The notes beneath the pieces were generated by a model. It ran no database searches. It saw only the letters and a list, made by a program, of their open reading frames with translations, and was not told the origin of the DNA. Below are positions 16,119 to 23,256 of a DNA stretch of 64,000 bases, piece by piece (the first letter of the stretch is position 1; every line of letters begins with the position of its first letter). A program made the position numbers and the translations under genes. The stretch comes from JADFGZ01 sp965222345. GTDB lineage: Bacteria; Acidobacteriota; Terriglobia; 2-12-FULL-54-10. The stretch spans positions 2,117,800 to 2,181,799 of the forward strand of contig CBDCTS010000007.1 in the NCBI GenBank assembly GCA_965222345.1. The letters are read 5' to 3'.

Positions 16119-17303
16119 GTGACGTCAGTTTACATCGTTTCGGCTGTGCGGACACCCATCGGGAAGTTTGGCGGATCGTTGGCGGGCTTGACTTCGGCCG
16201 ACATGGGCGCGATCGTGGCGAAGGCTGCCTTGGAGAGGGCTTCCGTGTCGCCGGAGCAAGTGGAAGAAGCTATTTTCGGTAACGGACGGCAAGCGGGCGG
16301 AGGACCCAATGTGGCCCGGCAGATCAGCCATCGGGCGGGCGTGCCGGACTCCTCCCCGGCTTACACGGTGAATAAGGCCTGCGCCAGCGGGATGAAGTCC
16401 ATCGTGCTCGCGTTTCAGGAAATTCTGCTTGGGAATGCCGACTGCGTGCTGGCCGGCGGGACCGAATCAATGAGCCGGCTCCCTTACTTTATTGAAAATG
16501 CGCGATGGGGATTCCGGATGGGGCACCAAACGCTGGTGGATGCCATGTACCGGGATGGCTTCCTGGACCCGCTCTCAAATATGTTGATGGGCGAAACAGC
16601 GGAAAAACTGGCTGGACTGCACGGAATCGGCCGGGAGGAGCAGGATTGCTATGCGCTGACCACCCAGCATCGCGCGGAGGCGGCTACCACTCAGGGAAAA
16701 TTTCGAGACGAGATTGTGCCCGTGGAGGTGAAGGAGAAAAAAGGAACGCGGAAAATGGATGCCGATGAACACATCCGTTTCGGCGCCACTCTGGAGGAAA
16801 TGACCAAGCTGCCCCCGGTCTTTTCGAAGACTGGCTCGGTAACGGCCGGGAATTCCTCCGGGATTACCGATGGCGCCGCCGCAACTCTGCTGGTTTCCGG
16901 GGAAAAGGTAAAGGAATGGGGCCTGAAGCCGCTGGCGAAAATTCTGAATTATGCTTCGGCGGGGGTCGATCCCTCGATTATGGGGATTGCTCCCGTCCCA
17001 GCGGTGCGCAAACTGCTGCAGAAGCTGGGTGGCTCGCTGGAACAGTTCGGCTTGGTGGAGTTGAATGAGGCTTTCGCAGCGCAGGTTCTGGCTTGTGGCC
17101 GGGAACTGCACTTTGACCAGGAAAAACTGAACGTTAATGGAGGAGCCATCGCACTGGGCCATCCCATCGGGTGCAGCGGCACACGCATTGTGGTTACACT
17201 TTTGCACGCCATGCGGCAGCGCGGCGTGCAGCGGGGATTGGCAACCCTGTGTGTAAGCGGAGGGCTGGGAATGGCCCTGGCTCTGGAGGCTTCTTCCGGC
17301 TGA
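16119..17303 (+). CDS. thiolase (acetyl-CoA C-acetyltransferase type)
   Basis: 394 residues. GTG 16119 is preferred, with GAGGAG seven bases before it; GTG 16104 is in frame too. Family motifs: SAVRTPIGKFGGSLAG at the N-terminus, NKACASGMKS with the acylated cysteine, VNGGAIALGHPIGCSG with the catalytic histidine, and LCVSGGLGMAL with the second cysteine. It condenses two acetyl-CoA or cleaves acetoacetyl-CoA in the cytoplasm. No hydroxyacyl-CoA dehydrogenase is adjacent, so biosynthetic or degradative use is open. IS copy 1 lies 72 bases upstream of the start and may have displaced upstream control sequences. Confidence 0.92.
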   Translation: MTSVYIVSAVRTPIGKFGGSLAGLTSADMGAIVAKAALERASVSPEQVEEAIFGNGRQAGGGPNVARQISHRAGVPDSSPAYTVNKACASGMKSIVLAFQEILLGNADCVLAGGTESMSRLPYFIENARWGFRMGHQTLVDAMYRDGFLDPLSNMLMGETAEKLAGLHGIGREEQDCYALTTQHRAEAATTQGKFRDEIVPVEVKEKKGTRKMDADEHIRFGATLEEMTKLPPVFSKTGSVTAGNSSGITDGAAATLLVSGEKVKEWGLKPLAKILNYASAGVDPSIMGIAPVPAVRKLLQKLGGSLEQFGLVELNEAFAAQVLACGRELHFDQEKLNVNGGAIALGHPIGCSGTRIVVTLLHAMRQRGVQRGLATLCVSGGLGMALALEASSG

Positions 17304-17736
17304 GGAGACCGATGGGCACCACTGGCCAGGATGCAGACCAATTCTGGGGACGGTCGGCCTGGGGCGAAAAAGCATCTCTGTGGGGAAGCTTCCAGGATGA
17401 CCTGTGACATGAGTACCCGGTGCGCTGTCTCCTGGTCCGGGAAAGCGACTCCTGGCGGATTAGCAGCTTCCAAATGTCACCGGAAATTCGAGAATCCTTC
17501 CGCGCCCGGACAAGTTTCCTTTTCCTTTACATTTGAGACCTTTAGAGGTGTTCTACAGGCGGCAACGTTGCTGGAAAGATGTTGCTTGAAAGCTCTGCCC
17601 ACCCGTTTCCGGGCGGTGGCGTGTCGATGGTTCCGGCGGAGGCCTGTCTTGGCTGCGGCTGGCAAAAACCATCGGAACCGGTAGCCGGTGAAGCGGGGAA
17701 GGCCGGGAACACGGGGCGAAGGGAGGAAACAATCAG
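17304..17736 (+). other. 433-base GC-rich leader before the mla-type operon
   Basis: No supported gene. Several inverted repeats occur: CGATGGTT (17625-17632) with AACCATCG (17667-17674), while the overlapping GGTTCC (17629-17634) can instead pair with GGAACC (17675-17680), and CCCACCCG with CGGGCGG near 17608-17626. No known riboswitch consensus (cobalamin, c-di-GMP, TPP, FMN) is recognisable. Confidence 0.4.
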
Positions 17737-18507
17737 TTGGGCACGCTGGATCAGTTCGCCAAACAACGAGTTTGGGAGGTTCAGGAATTTACGGTGCTGA
17801 CCGGCCGGGCATTCCGCAATATTTTCCGGCCTCCGCACTATCTGGCCGATATCGTCCGGCAGATGGATTATATCGGCTTCGGCTCCCTTCCAATTGTGGT
17901 CCTGACCGGATTCTTTACCGGTGCTGTGCTGGCTCTCCAGATGGCCAACACACTCAGCACCTTTGGGGAGACTTCCCTGACCGGCCAGTTGGTGGCGCTC
18001 TCTCTGGTCCGGGAGTTGGGGCCCGTTCTGACGGCTTTAATGGTCGCAGGCCGGAACAGCTCCGGCATCGCCTCCGAGCTGGGCTCCATGGTGGTGAGCG
18101 AACAAATCGAGGCGATGAGGGCGCTCGGAACCGATCCTAGCAAGAAACTAGTGACGCCTCGTTTGGTCGCCACAATCATCATGCTGCCCCTGCTGACTGT
18201 CCTCATGGATTTCGTGGGCTTGTGGGGAGGCTTCGCGACCTCATTCTTTACCATTCAACTGAATCCTGGGCAATATTGGACCAGCGCCTACCGTTCCCTG
18301 GGATTCGCGGATTTGTTTCAGGGGCTACTCAAGCCGTTTGTGTTCGCCTTTATTGTGGCTCTGGTGGGCTGCTATTATGGACTCAGTACCCGCGGGGGGA
18401 CGCAGGGCGTGGGGCGATCGACGACGCAGGCGGTAGTCGCAGCGTCCGTTCTGATCCTGGCCTTTGATTTCTTCCTGACCAAGGTCCTTCTCACCTTGGA
18501 AAATTAG
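17737..18507 (+). CDS. mlaE: MlaE-family ABC transporter permease
   Basis: 256 residues, TTG start with GGGAGGAAA upstream. A hydrophobic MlaE domain with several membrane spans: FGSLPIVVLTGFFTGAVLALQMANTL, LGPVLTALMVAGRNSSGIASELGSM, the coupling-helix region EQIEAMRALGTDP, and two C-terminal spans. It is the inner-membrane channel of an MCE lipid transport system that moves phospholipids between inner and outer membranes. It is followed 9 bases later by the ATPase gene and then the MCE gene, the usual order. Confidence 0.92.
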   Translation: MGTLDQFAKQRVWEVQEFTVLTGRAFRNIFRPPHYLADIVRQMDYIGFGSLPIVVLTGFFTGAVLALQMANTLSTFGETSLTGQLVALSLVRELGPVLTALMVAGRNSSGIASELGSMVVSEQIEAMRALGTDPSKKLVTPRLVATIIMLPLLTVLMDFVGLWGGFATSFFTIQLNPGQYWTSAYRSLGFADLFQGLLKPFVFAFIVALVGCYYGLSTRGGTQGVGRSTTQAVVAASVLILAFDFFLTKVLLTLEN

Positions 18508-18516
18508 GATGAATCG

Positions 18517-19338
18517 ATGGGAAAACAGGAAAATCAGAAAGCGGTGGTGGAGTTTGACCGCGTAACTCTTCGGTTTGAAGAGCATGTCGTGTTGCGCGAA
18601 GTCTCTTTTCGCCTGGAGCGGGGCGAAACTAAGGTTCTGCTGGGGGTGACGGGAGCGGGCAAGTCCGTTTTGCTGAAAATGACGATTGGATTGTTGCAAC
18701 CGAATGCTGGCCGCATTTTCGTGTTAGGCGATGAGATCACGAACCGGAGCGAGCAGAAACTGTTTGGGATTCGCCAGAGGATCGGAATGGTTTTCCAGGA
18801 AGGCGCTCTGTTTGATTCTCTGACGATCGGGGAGAACGTAGGCTATGTCTTTGAGCGGTGGCCCGAAGTATCGCCGGAGGAGGCGGACCGTCGGGTGCGC
18901 GAGGTGCTGTGCTTCGTGGAGCTGGAACACACTTTCGATCTGTTTCCTTCCCAGTTGTCTGGAGGGATGCGGCGGCGGGTGGCCATTGCACGGGCCATCG
19001 TCGGGCAACCGGAGATCATGCTCTACGATTCGCCTACGGCGGGATTGGACCCCATCACGGCCCAGCACATCATGGCGCTGGTGCTCAAGCAAAGGGACGT
19101 GAGCGGGGTCAGTTCGTTGCTGGTCACCCATCGGATGCAGGACGCGTTTCGGATGGCTCGTTACTATTACGATTCCGGCCAGCAGCGGGTCATGCCGGCC
19201 GGCGAGGACGGCGAAGGCCGGGACACGCACACACGCTTTCTGGTTTTGCGGGACGGTGACGTCATCTTCCACGGCCGTCTGCAAGAGTTAGGCGCGAAGC
19301 AGGACCCCTACCTGCGTAAATTTCTTCCTCGCAGGTAG
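18517..19338 (+). CDS. mlaF: MlaF-family ABC transporter ATP-binding protein
   Basis: 273 residues. Walker A GVTGAGKSVLL, signature LSGGMRRRVAIARAI, Walker B IMLYDSPTAGLDP and the H-loop VTHR are all intact. It energises the MlaE permease at the cytoplasmic face. A segment of about 20 residues (YYDSGQQRVMPAGEDGEGRDTH as a whole region near residues 217-240) is longer than in E. coli MlaF. Confidence 0.93.
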   Translation: MGKQENQKAVVEFDRVTLRFEEHVVLREVSFRLERGETKVLLGVTGAGKSVLLKMTIGLLQPNAGRIFVLGDEITNRSEQKLFGIRQRIGMVFQEGALFDSLTIGENVGYVFERWPEVSPEEADRRVREVLCFVELEHTFDLFPSQLSGGMRRRVAIARAIVGQPEIMLYDSPTAGLDPITAQHIMALVLKQRDVSGVSSLLVTHRMQDAFRMARYYYDSGQQRVMPAGEDGEGRDTHTRFLVLRDGDVIFHGRLQELGAKQDPYLRKFLPRR

Positions 19339-19397
19339 AAGGCGCCGGAGCCGGAACCACAGGGAACGGGAAGAGAATTCAATCTGCCGGAGGTAGC

Positions 19398-20474
19398 ATG
19401 CCGCAACAAAAGGAAATTCGCTGGTCCCAATTGAAGGTGGGAATCTTAACCCTGGCAAGCCTGGCAGTGCTCGCGGCCGCCATTTTCTTGATCACGGGCC
19501 AGACGGGATTATTCTCGAACACGATATTGATTCGGACCTATTCACCGGATGCTGCCGGGCTAAAGAGCGGAGCTCCGGTTCGGCTGGCTGGCGTTGACGT
19601 GGGAAACGTCCAGCAGGTCAGGTTCACCGGCCGCCCTGATTTGGCCCAATCCATCGAGATCGTTATGGAAATCAATCAAAGGTACGAGACCAACCTGCGC
19701 AGTGATTCCGACGCTATCTTGGCGGCCGAGGGCTTGCTGGGACAGCGTTATATCAACATTTCCCCGGGCACGCCCGGGAGTCCTCCGATGGGTCCGGAGG
19801 GAATCATTCCGTTTCGCGATACGACTGAGTTCAGCGAGCTAGTGGGGGGCAGTCGCGATTTGCTTAGCAACTTGAATCTACTGACGGCCAAAATCAACGC
19901 GGTTATCGCAACGGTCGAATCGGGAGAAGGGTCGATTGGGAAGCTCATCTACGACGACAGTTTCTATCGCCGCCTGGACACCATCGTGAGGGGCGGCGAG
20001 AATCTCTTTTCCAGTGTCACTTCCGGCCAGGGAGCCCTGGGACGCCTGCTCAGTTCCGAGGAGCTTTATGATCACGCCAATGCTGCTGTGGCCAAGCTGG
20101 AAAGCGTGCTCACGAAGCTGGAAAGCGGCGAGGGCACATTCACGAAATTGCTTGACGACCCATCACTCTATCAGAATGCGGACCAGATGATCACGCGCGC
20201 TTCCCTGCTGATGGATAATATCAACAGGGGGGAGGGAACCCTGGGCAAGCTGGCGAGGGAAGAAGAGTTCTACCGGCGGCTGAACAATGTCGTCGATGGC
20301 TTGGATACGGTCCTCACCGGGTTGCGGAACGGCGAAGGGTCGTTCGGCCGCTTGCTGCAGGACCCCAGCCTCTACAGTAACCTGGATTCCACCAGCTTGG
20401 AGGTCCGGAGTTTGTTGGCCGATTTTCGGCGCAACCCCAAAAAATTTCTTACCATTCAATTCAAGATTTTTTGA
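19398..20474 (+). CDS. mlaD: MlaD/MCE domain protein
   Basis: 358 residues, GGAGG 6-7 bases before ATG. One N-terminal membrane anchor (LKVGILTLASLAVLAAAIFLI) is followed by an MCE domain (TYSPDAAGLKSGAPVRLAG VDVGNV). The C-terminal 200 residues contain repeated helical units with GEGSIGKLIYDDSFY, GQGALGRLLSSEELY, GEGTFTKLLDDPSLY, GEGTLGKLAREEEFY and GEGSFGRLLQDPSLY: five copies of a GxGxxxxLL(x)DxxxY motif, probably forming a coiled tunnel across the periplasm. This is the substrate-binding part of the transporter. Confidence 0.92.
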   Translation: MPQQKEIRWSQLKVGILTLASLAVLAAAIFLITGQTGLFSNTILIRTYSPDAAGLKSGAPVRLAGVDVGNVQQVRFTGRPDLAQSIEIVMEINQRYETNLRSDSDAILAAEGLLGQRYINISPGTPGSPPMGPEGIIPFRDTTEFSELVGGSRDLLSNLNLLTAKINAVIATVESGEGSIGKLIYDDSFYRRLDTIVRGGENLFSSVTSGQGALGRLLSSEELYDHANAAVAKLESVLTKLESGEGTFTKLLDDPSLYQNADQMITRASLLMDNINRGEGTLGKLAREEEFYRRLNNVVDGLDTVLTGLRNGEGSFGRLLQDPSLYSNLDSTSLEVRSLLADFRRNPKKFLTIQFKIF

Positions 20475-20540
20475 CGGCGGGCAAGCCGGCGCCCGCAGAG
20501 GCGTTTCATCGATGGAACTCCACGGGCAGGGAACTTATTC

Positions 20541-20570
20541 TTGACAACCCGTCGGCAGCCCCTTTACGAT
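20541..20570 (+). promoter_or_regulatory. sigma70-type promoter of the 20.6-kb small transcription unit
   Basis: TTGACA (20541-20546), 18-base spacer, TACGAT (20565-20570). Initiation is expected near 20577. Confidence 0.6.
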
Positions 20571-20576
20571 GCCATC

Positions 20577-20812
20577 ATCACAGGAAAGGAGGTGGTCCAA
20601 ATTGACAGATGATTCGAGACCTAGTGAGGTGGCTGAGGCTTAGGCGCTCGGCTCTTGAGCTTCCAGGGTCTCCCCCGAAAGGTGCGGGAACCCTAGCTCG
20701 TGTTGCGATGTCGCCACCTGCAGGTGATGCTCTCATGAGTTGACCGCCTCAGGCAAATCTCAACAGCATACCGGGGACGGGGAGCCGGAACAGGCTCCCC
20801 GTTTCCCTTTTT
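20577..20812 (+). ncRNA. candidate structured small RNA, possibly with a short reading frame
   Basis: A complete small unit: promoter TTGACA-18-TACGAT, about 235 transcribed bases, strong intrinsic terminator. The middle folds as a nested hairpin, GAGCT (20657-20661) with AGCTC (20695-20699), inside it AGGGT with ACCCT and CCCG with CGGG. Further pairs are possible between GAGGTGGC (near 20626) and GCCACCT (near 20713), and between CTGAGGC (near 20634) and GCCTCAG (near 20746). An AAAGGAGGTGG at 20585-20595 looks like a Shine-Dalgarno; after it, TTG 20602 opens a 13-codon frame and ATG 20609 a 44-codon frame ending TGA 20743. It may thus be an mRNA, an RNA regulator or both. I do not recognise the family; it is not SRP RNA, tmRNA or RNase P RNA. 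Confidence 0.55.
20777..20812 (+). terminator. intrinsic terminator of the small RNA unit
   Basis: ACGGGGAGCC (20777-20786) pairs perfectly with GGCTCCCCGT (20793-20802) around GGAACA, followed by TTCCCTTTTT. Confidence 0.85.
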
Positions 20813-20858
20813 GGGAAGATATTTGCTTCGTTGGCTTGGCATCATCCGGGCGCGAGGC

Positions 20859-21317
20859 TCATTTTGCAGCTGGAGCGGGTGAAGATTGCGAGAGATGAAA
20901 CGCCTTTTCGATCACTCGCAGCATCTCCGGGCGCAGGCGATACTGGGAAAGCTCCGGACGGTTGATCCAGCGTGCCTCGGTAACGTCGGTTGCGGCTGCC
21001 ACCCGCCCGCCCTCGGGGCGGCAGAGAAAGTCAACCAGCACGTAGTGGAAGCGCACCTTCCCCTGTTCGTCGCGGGAAATGCGGTCCAATATCTCCACGG
21101 TTTGTTCCACCCGAACCGCCAAGCCGGTCTCCTCCAGAATCTCCCGGCGAACGGCTTCCGACAGTTGCTCCCCCACCCGAACCGCTCCGCCGGGAAGGGA
21201 CCACTCTCCCCGGTTGGGTTCCGTGCCGCGCCGCACTAACAGAACTTTTCCGTGGTCCAGAATGGCTGCCCCGACGCCGACAATGGGCCGCTCGGGATAT
21301 TCGCGGGTTGTCACCAT
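20859..21317 (-). CDS. Nudix hydrolase
   Basis: 152 residues from ATG 21317, preceded by TGGAGG; longer upstream readings lack an RBS. The Nudix box is complete: GGAVRVGEQLSEAVRREILEETG as a region (residues about 43-65), with the catalytic REILEE. The order ADP-ribose/MutT-like core then WINRPELSQYRL is common in ADP-ribose pyrophosphatase or MutT-type proteins, but the substrate cannot be fixed. Convergent with the small RNA unit and divergent from the LysW-like gene. Confidence 0.88.
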   Translation of the reverse strand: MVTTREYPERPIVGVGAAILDHGKVLLVRRGTEPNRGEWSLPGGAVRVGEQLSEAVRREILEETGLAVRVEQTVEILDRISRDEQGKVRFHYVLVDFLCRPEGGRVAAATDVTEARWINRPELSQYRLRPEMLRVIEKAFHLSQSSPAPAAK

Positions 21318-21530
21318 ACAATGCCTCCAGCAAGCCGCAGCATTCACTCCGCTCTGTTTCCGAACAAGATGTTCTGGCCGGGACAATCGGCCGGCAAGGC
21401 CGCTTCCACCAACGTTCCATACTAACAAAACTTGCCACCGGAAAAGACGCAACAAGAGCAATATCGGAACGCTTCTCCGTGCGGCGAACGGATTGCACTG
21501 CCGGCTCCTGCGCAGGCCGATATTTCTACC
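21318..21530. other. intergenic region between divergent genes, no gene seen
   Basis: No supported frame; presumably holds the Nudix promoter on the minus strand, which I could not define. Confidence 0.35.
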
Positions 21531-21558
21531 TTGCCAAGGCAAGCCAGGATAATATAAT
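21531..21558 (+). promoter_or_regulatory. sigma70-type promoter of the LysW-like gene
   Basis: TTGCCA (21531-21536), 16-base spacer, perfect TATAAT (21553-21558). The ATG follows at 21642, leaving a leader of about 75 bases. Confidence 0.6.
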
Positions 21559-21641
21559 TTCCACTGTAGGATTGAATTGTTTGGATGGGCTGAGCGCTTC
21601 ATTTTTCGGACAACTTGTTCAGCCTTACAAAGGAAGGTTAT

Positions 21642-21842
21642 ATGCCTCACTGCCCCGAATGTGAAGCTCTGGTGGATGTCGAACAAGATGAAGTGGAAGA
21701 GGGTCAAAGACTAAGCTGCCCGAAGTGCGGAGTTGATCTGGAAGTCGTCAACACTAATCCGCTTGAGTTGGAGCAGGTGGAGGAAGAAGAAGAGTTTGAC
21801 GAAGAAGAAATGGAGGAAGAAGAGGATGAGGAGGAAGAATAG
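21642..21842 (+). CDS. LysW-like zinc-ribbon protein with polyacidic tail
   Basis: 66 residues, ATG 21642 behind AAAGGAAGG. Cys4-x2-Cys7 and Cys26-x2-Cys29 form a zinc ribbon, and SCPKCGVDLEVVNTNPLELE is very close to the LysW/ArgW amino-group carrier proteins, which hold a substrate on their C-terminal glutamate during lysine or arginine synthesis. Here the tail after residue 42 is almost only Glu and Asp and ends in Glu, instead of the usual short EDWGE end. No LysX, LysZ or other partner gene is nearby. So it may be a carrier protein, or a related zinc-ribbon protein with another role. Confidence 0.7.
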   Translation: MPHCPECEALVDVEQDEVEEGQRLSCPKCGVDLEVVNTNPLELEQVEEEEEFDEEEMEEEEDEEEE

Positions 21843-21912
21843 CCACCGCCCAATCTACCCGGCCTCCCCGGAGTGTGCAGGAAAGTTTCGCCAAGAACCG
21901 CCGAGGACTTCG

Positions 21913-22350
21913 TTGAGCGCAAGCCTCCCACCCGTCCCGTTGCTTGCCGTGTTGCTCACAGTCCTGTTTAACCTGGGGTTGGCGGCGCAAACCAACAAGG
22001 ACTTTGAGGGGTGGAAAACCTTGTCGAGCCCCATGAACCAAGCTCGCACCCCAAGAAACGAAAGAGGCGAAGACGAGAACCCGCGGAAAAGCGTTCTGGG
22101 GCAAGTAGTCGATATGGAGGGAAGGGGACTGGCTCGCGCCGTCGTCCATCTCAAAAACAACAGCAATCAAGAGGTGAAGACTCACATCAGCGACGCCCAG
22201 GGGAACTTCCATTTCCGTGATCTGAACCCGAAAGCGGACTACGAGGTGCACGCCCAATTGCAAGAGTCATCCAGTTCCAAGCGCAGCGTCAGTTCTTTTG
22301 ACGGCAGCAAAGAAACATACCTTGTCCTGAGGATTGACACCTCTGAATAA
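21913..22350 (+). CDS. secreted protein with carboxypeptidase-regulatory-like domain
   Basis: 145 residues if started at TTG 21913, which follows GAGGA and begins a signal peptide (LPPVPLLAVLLTVLFNLGLAAQ). The start is uncertain because the frame is open farther upstream. The mature part has a Cna-B/CarboxypepD_reg-type fold: SVLGQVVDMEGRGLARAVVHL, HISDAQGNFHFRDLNPKADYEVHAQ. Such domains are typical of acidobacterial exported proteins and bind other envelope proteins or sugars. No link to the LysW-like gene or purQ is evident. Confidence 0.65.
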   Translation: MSASLPPVPLLAVLLTVLFNLGLAAQTNKDFEGWKTLSSPMNQARTPRNERGEDENPRKSVLGQVVDMEGRGLARAVVHLKNNSNQEVKTHISDAQGNFHFRDLNPKADYEVHAQLQESSSSKRSVSSFDGSKETYLVLRIDTSE

Positions 22351-22443
22351 TATTCTGTCCAGTGCTTGCGGATGTGCCGGTTGTTAAGAACCCGGCGAGC
22401 CACGTCGCAGTCCTCTGCTTGCCCCCACGCTTTCGCTGCGGCA

Positions 22444-22452
22444 TGCTATACT
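22444..22452 (+). promoter_or_regulatory. extended -10 promoter element before purQ
   Basis: TGCTATACT: a TATACT hexamer (22447-22452) preceded by TGC, an extended -10. No -35 with normal spacing is seen (TTGCCC at 22419 is 22 bases away). The ATG of purQ is 37 bases downstream. Confidence 0.4.
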
Positions 22453-22488
22453 GTCGCTTTTCTAACCAATGCAACCAATCGAGCGCCT

Positions 22489-23238
22489 ATGAAATTCGGA
22501 GTGGTGGTCTTTCCCGGCAGCAACTGTGACCACGATGCTTTTTACGCGGTGGAGAGTGTTCTCGGAGAGCAGGCTACCTTCCTGTGGCATGAATCTGCCG
22601 AACTCGGCGGCTGCGACGTTGTCATTCTTCCCGGTGGGTTCTCCTATGGCGACTACCTGCGAACGGGCGCCATCGCCCGCTTTGCTCCCATTATCGCCGC
22701 CGTAAAAGAGTTCGCCGACCGGGGCGGTCTGCTGCTGGGTATCTGCAATGGTTTCCAGATTTTGTTGGAAGCAGGCTTGTTGCCCGGCGCGATGCTCCGC
22801 AACCGCGGCCTCCAGTTTATTTGCCGCCCGGTGCACCTCCGGGTGGAGAGCACACAAACTGCTTTCACCAATGCCTGCCGCACCGGGCAGGTATTACAAG
22901 TTCCAATCGCCCACATGGAAGGGAATTATTACGCCGATCCGGTAACACTGGAAGCCCTGCAAGGCGCCGGGCAGGTGGTGCTTCGCTACTGCCGGCCGGA
23001 CGGTGCGCTTTCCGAGGAGGCCAACCCCAACGGGTCCCTTCACAACATTGCAGGGATCATCAACCGGAACGGAAATGTTTTGGGGATGATGCCCCACCCG
23101 GAGCGGGCCAGCGAGCTTTTGCTAGGCTCAGCCGACGGACGGCTCATTTTTGAATCCTTGGTCCATGCCCTCAGCCGCAGGCCGGGAGCAAGACAGATCT
23201 CCTCCGGTCCGGCAGTGGCGGCAACGCAGCAACGTTAA
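22489..23238 (+). CDS. purQ: FGAM synthase, glutaminase subunit PurQ
   Basis: 249 residues. Class I glutamine amidotransferase that feeds ammonia to PurL in the fourth step of purine synthesis. Nucleophile Cys86 in GICNGFQ, His203 and Glu205 in MPHPERASE; N-terminus FGVVVFPGSNCDHD is typical. ATG 22489 is the standard start. It is followed 18 bases later by purL. A PurS gene normally accompanies this small PurL/PurQ type, but none is next to it. Confidence 0.94.
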   Translation: MKFGVVVFPGSNCDHDAFYAVESVLGEQATFLWHESAELGGCDVVILPGGFSYGDYLRTGAIARFAPIIAAVKEFADRGGLLLGICNGFQILLEAGLLPGAMLRNRGLQFICRPVHLRVESTQTAFTNACRTGQVLQVPIAHMEGNYYADPVTLEALQGAGQVVLRYCRPDGALSEEANPNGSLHNIAGIINRNGNVLGMMPHPERASELLLGSADGRLIFESLVHALSRRPGARQISSGPAVAATQQR

Positions 23239-23256
23239 TGCTTCAGAAAACATTCC

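Noticed and set aside
17304..17736. Riboswitch (cobalamin, c-di-GMP or FMN) before mlaE
   Set aside because: None of the conserved consensus segments is present.
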